Of a stretch of 64,000 bases of DNA, positions 62,736-64,000 are shown piece after piece. Made by a program: the position numbers and the translations under genes. Under the pieces are notes generated by a model that made no database searches, was not told the origin of the DNA, and saw only the letters and a list, made by a program, of their open reading frames with translations. The DNA is taken from assembly GCF_000969645.2 (NCBI RefSeq), contig NZ_CP014222.1:2607740-2671739 (forward strand). The letters run 5' to 3'. Source of the stretch: Janthinobacterium sp. B9-8. GTDB taxonomy: Bacteria; Pseudomonadota; Gammaproteobacteria; Burkholderiales; Chitinibacteraceae. Positions within the stretch are counted from its first letter, which is position 1, and each line of letters opens with the position of its first letter.

Positions 62736-63770
62736 ATGCGTATCGCGCAGAGTGATTTAAAGCTGACTAGCCATCAGGCCAGCAGCAGCGAAAGCTGGAA
62801 ATCTTTGCAGGTGGCAGAGGGCGATGCCTCCACTGATCCATCAAAAGACCAGTTTGCAGCTTTCTTTAATCAAGAACTCAAAGCCATGGCTAGCTTACTT
62901 CCACAAGCAGAGGCCAAGCAGGCAGATGCCAGCCAAGCTGTAGACAAGAGTAAAGAGGAGCGTTTTCAATCACTATGGGAAATGCTGTTTGGCAGCCATC
63001 CCACCAGCAAACCGGCCACACCTTGCCCTGAAAATACCACCCCTACCAACAGCAGCACGGATACAGCAAGTGCCGCCTCAGCCCCTATCAAGCCTCAGCC
63101 CATCACAATCAAATTCTTAGCTGTTGAGCATACCAAGACCAGTGAAAGCTGCAGCTTTAATGCCAGCGGCAAGGTTTGCCTGAAAGATGGCAGTACGCGG
63201 CAATTTGACGTTGGCTATCAGAATGCACAGAACACAGAAAGCACACGCATCGTGGGTGCAGAGTGGCTTACGCTAAAAGATCCGCTTGTTGTCGATATGG
63301 GGCCAGCCACCACTAAGCTCAGTCAGCAAAGTGTGGATTTTGATTTAGATAATGATGGTAAAAAAGAAAGGATGCGCCTGCCTGATGCCAACTCTGGCCT
63401 GCTGTTTTTAGACCGAAATCATAATGGTGTGGCCGATAATGGCAGCGAGCTATTTGGCCCACAAAGCGGTAATGGCTTTAGCGATCTGGCCAAGCTAGAC
63501 GATGACCACAATGGCTGGATAGACGAGGGCGACGCGGCTTATACGGACCTAAAACTCTGGCAGAGCGGCGATCAATCAACCGGGCGGGTTCAAACGCTGG
63601 CGCAAGCGGGTGTAGGTGCAATGGCCACAGCCAGCGTGCAAACCGAATACGGGCTTAAAGAAGATGACGAAGTACTGGGCCAGATTCGCGCGAGCAGTGT
63701 ATGGCTTGGCGAGCATGGCGGAGCAGGCAGCGTGCGGCAAATTGATCTGGCCACCAAGCCGGCCGCCTGA
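62736..63770 (+). CDS. Calcium-loop (EF-hand-like) protein, possibly secreted or surface
   Basis: A 344-residue protein without an obvious signal peptide. The C-terminal half carries several DxDxDG-type loops: DFDLDNDGKKERMRLPDANS, LDRNHNGVADNGSELFGPQS and LDDDHNGWIDEGDAAYTDLK. This is the pattern of EF-hand / VCBS-like extracellular calcium binders. The N-terminal half is Ser/Ala/Pro-rich and probably flexible. ATG 62736 has AAAGGGA upstream. Function unknown; non-classical secretion is possible. Confidence 0.78.
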   Translation: MRIAQSDLKLTSHQASSSESWKSLQVAEGDASTDPSKDQFAAFFNQELKAMASLLPQAEAKQADASQAVDKSKEERFQSLWEMLFGSHPTSKPATPCPENTTPTNSSTDTASAASAPIKPQPITIKFLAVEHTKTSESCSFNASGKVCLKDGSTRQFDVGYQNAQNTESTRIVGAEWLTLKDPLVVDMGPATTKLSQQSVDFDLDNDGKKERMRLPDANSGLLFLDRNHNGVADNGSELFGPQSGNGFSDLAKLDDDHNGWIDEGDAAYTDLKLWQSGDQSTGRVQTLAQAGVGAMATASVQTEYGLKEDDEVLGQIRASSVWLGEHGGAGSVRQIDLATKPAA

Positions 63771-63795
63771 AATGTGATTTCATTAAAAACAACAC

Positions 63796-63819
63796 AGGGG
63801 GCAAGTGATTACGCCCCCT
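63796..63819 (+). terminator. Hairpin after the calcium-loop gene
   Basis: AGGGGGC / GCCCCCT with a 10-base loop, 26 bp past the stop, nested with an overlapping AAGTGAT / ATCACTT pairing. No long T-run. Confidence 0.5.
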
Positions 63820-63844
63820 CATATCACTTAAGGCTAAGCAAATA

Positions 63845-63913
63845 TTACTTAATCAAATGCCCCAGGAAAGCATAAGCAAAGCCAAAGTAGATAAATACGC
63901 CGAGTAAATCCAT
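63845..63913 (-). CDS. Possible 22-residue membrane peptide
   Basis: Minus-strand frame from ATG 63913 to TAA 63845 encoding a single hydrophobic helix, LLGVFIYFGFAYAFLGHLI, ending in Lys. No clear ribosome site; a TTG start 7 codons upstream is possible. It resembles small respiratory or transporter subunits in form only. Confidence 0.25.
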   Translation of the reverse strand: MDLLGVFIYFGFAYAFLGHLIK

Positions 63914-64000
63914 GATCGATGTAATCAAAGGCGCGCTTCACGTATTAAATTTCAGCGAAAGTACTTGTAATTGAGTTCGATCCCCTATTTTAAAAAAAGG

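Overview
The window looks like a chromosomal segment of a Neisseriales-type betaproteobacterium, most like Iodobacter or a relative. This is inferred from gene content (pqiABC, LplT, a PEP-CTERM protein, CHASE2 cyclase, several secreted proteases), from moderate base composition, and from the intergenic hairpin repeats; no database search was possible. Most of the window is ordinary core and accessory chromosome. One tRNA-integrated island and one transporter cluster with leader-peptide attenuators stand out.

Layout. 1-7400: end of an unidentified gene, the peroxide-stress pair ohrR/ohr with an obvious operator, yebC, a CHASE2 adenylate cyclase / SH3 protein / M48 protease operon, and pepP. 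7400-16300 (mostly minus strand): DUF2789, rlmF, an unknown protein, DUF3016 (plus strand), DUF5710, the pqiABC lipid-transport operon, a SYLF protein and a 1-Cys peroxiredoxin. 16700-22700: a beta-propeller lipoprotein, an amino-acid ABC transporter without its ATPase, a lipoprotein and a cysteine-peptidase-like protein.

22974-32300 is a 9.3 kb island bounded by a 48-bp direct repeat. The right copy is the 3' end of an intact tRNA-Arg(CCG) gene and lies beside a tyrosine integrase. Inside are a serine recombinase, a MobC/ribbon-helix-helix-like protein, two small proteins, and a six-gene block in which every junction overlaps. That block begins with a PAAR spike protein and a SleB-like cell-wall hydrolase, followed by two exported proteins, one unknown protein and one membrane protein. 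It looks like a mobile type VI secretion effector/immunity cargo.

32400-47400: a dihaem cytochrome c, a guanidinium-exporter-type SMR protein with a leader hairpin, pepD, a RarD-type transporter, a large lipoprotein metalloprotease with IPT/TIG-like repeats, a PEP-CTERM protein, a small exported protein, and an overlapping lplT / membrane-fusion / RND-pump operon. 47700-52400 carries three tandem neurotransmitter:sodium symporter (NSS) paralogues on the minus strand. Two have classical attenuators: one leader peptide has Tyr codons (Y-S-Y-Y-Y) and the other has tandem Trp codons (W-W). Each is followed by competing hairpins and a terminator, so these genes can be read as tyrosine and tryptophan uptake genes controlled by charged-tRNA supply. 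The third paralogue has a dispersed repeat where a leader would be.

52800-64000: a collagenase-type M9 lipoprotein, HutD, a YkgJ-type Cys-cluster protein, a small membrane protein whose zinc-ribbon tail is cut off by an in-frame TAG, the sbcD-sbcC nuclease operon, a mosaic of dispersed repeats, and an EF-hand-like calcium-binding protein.
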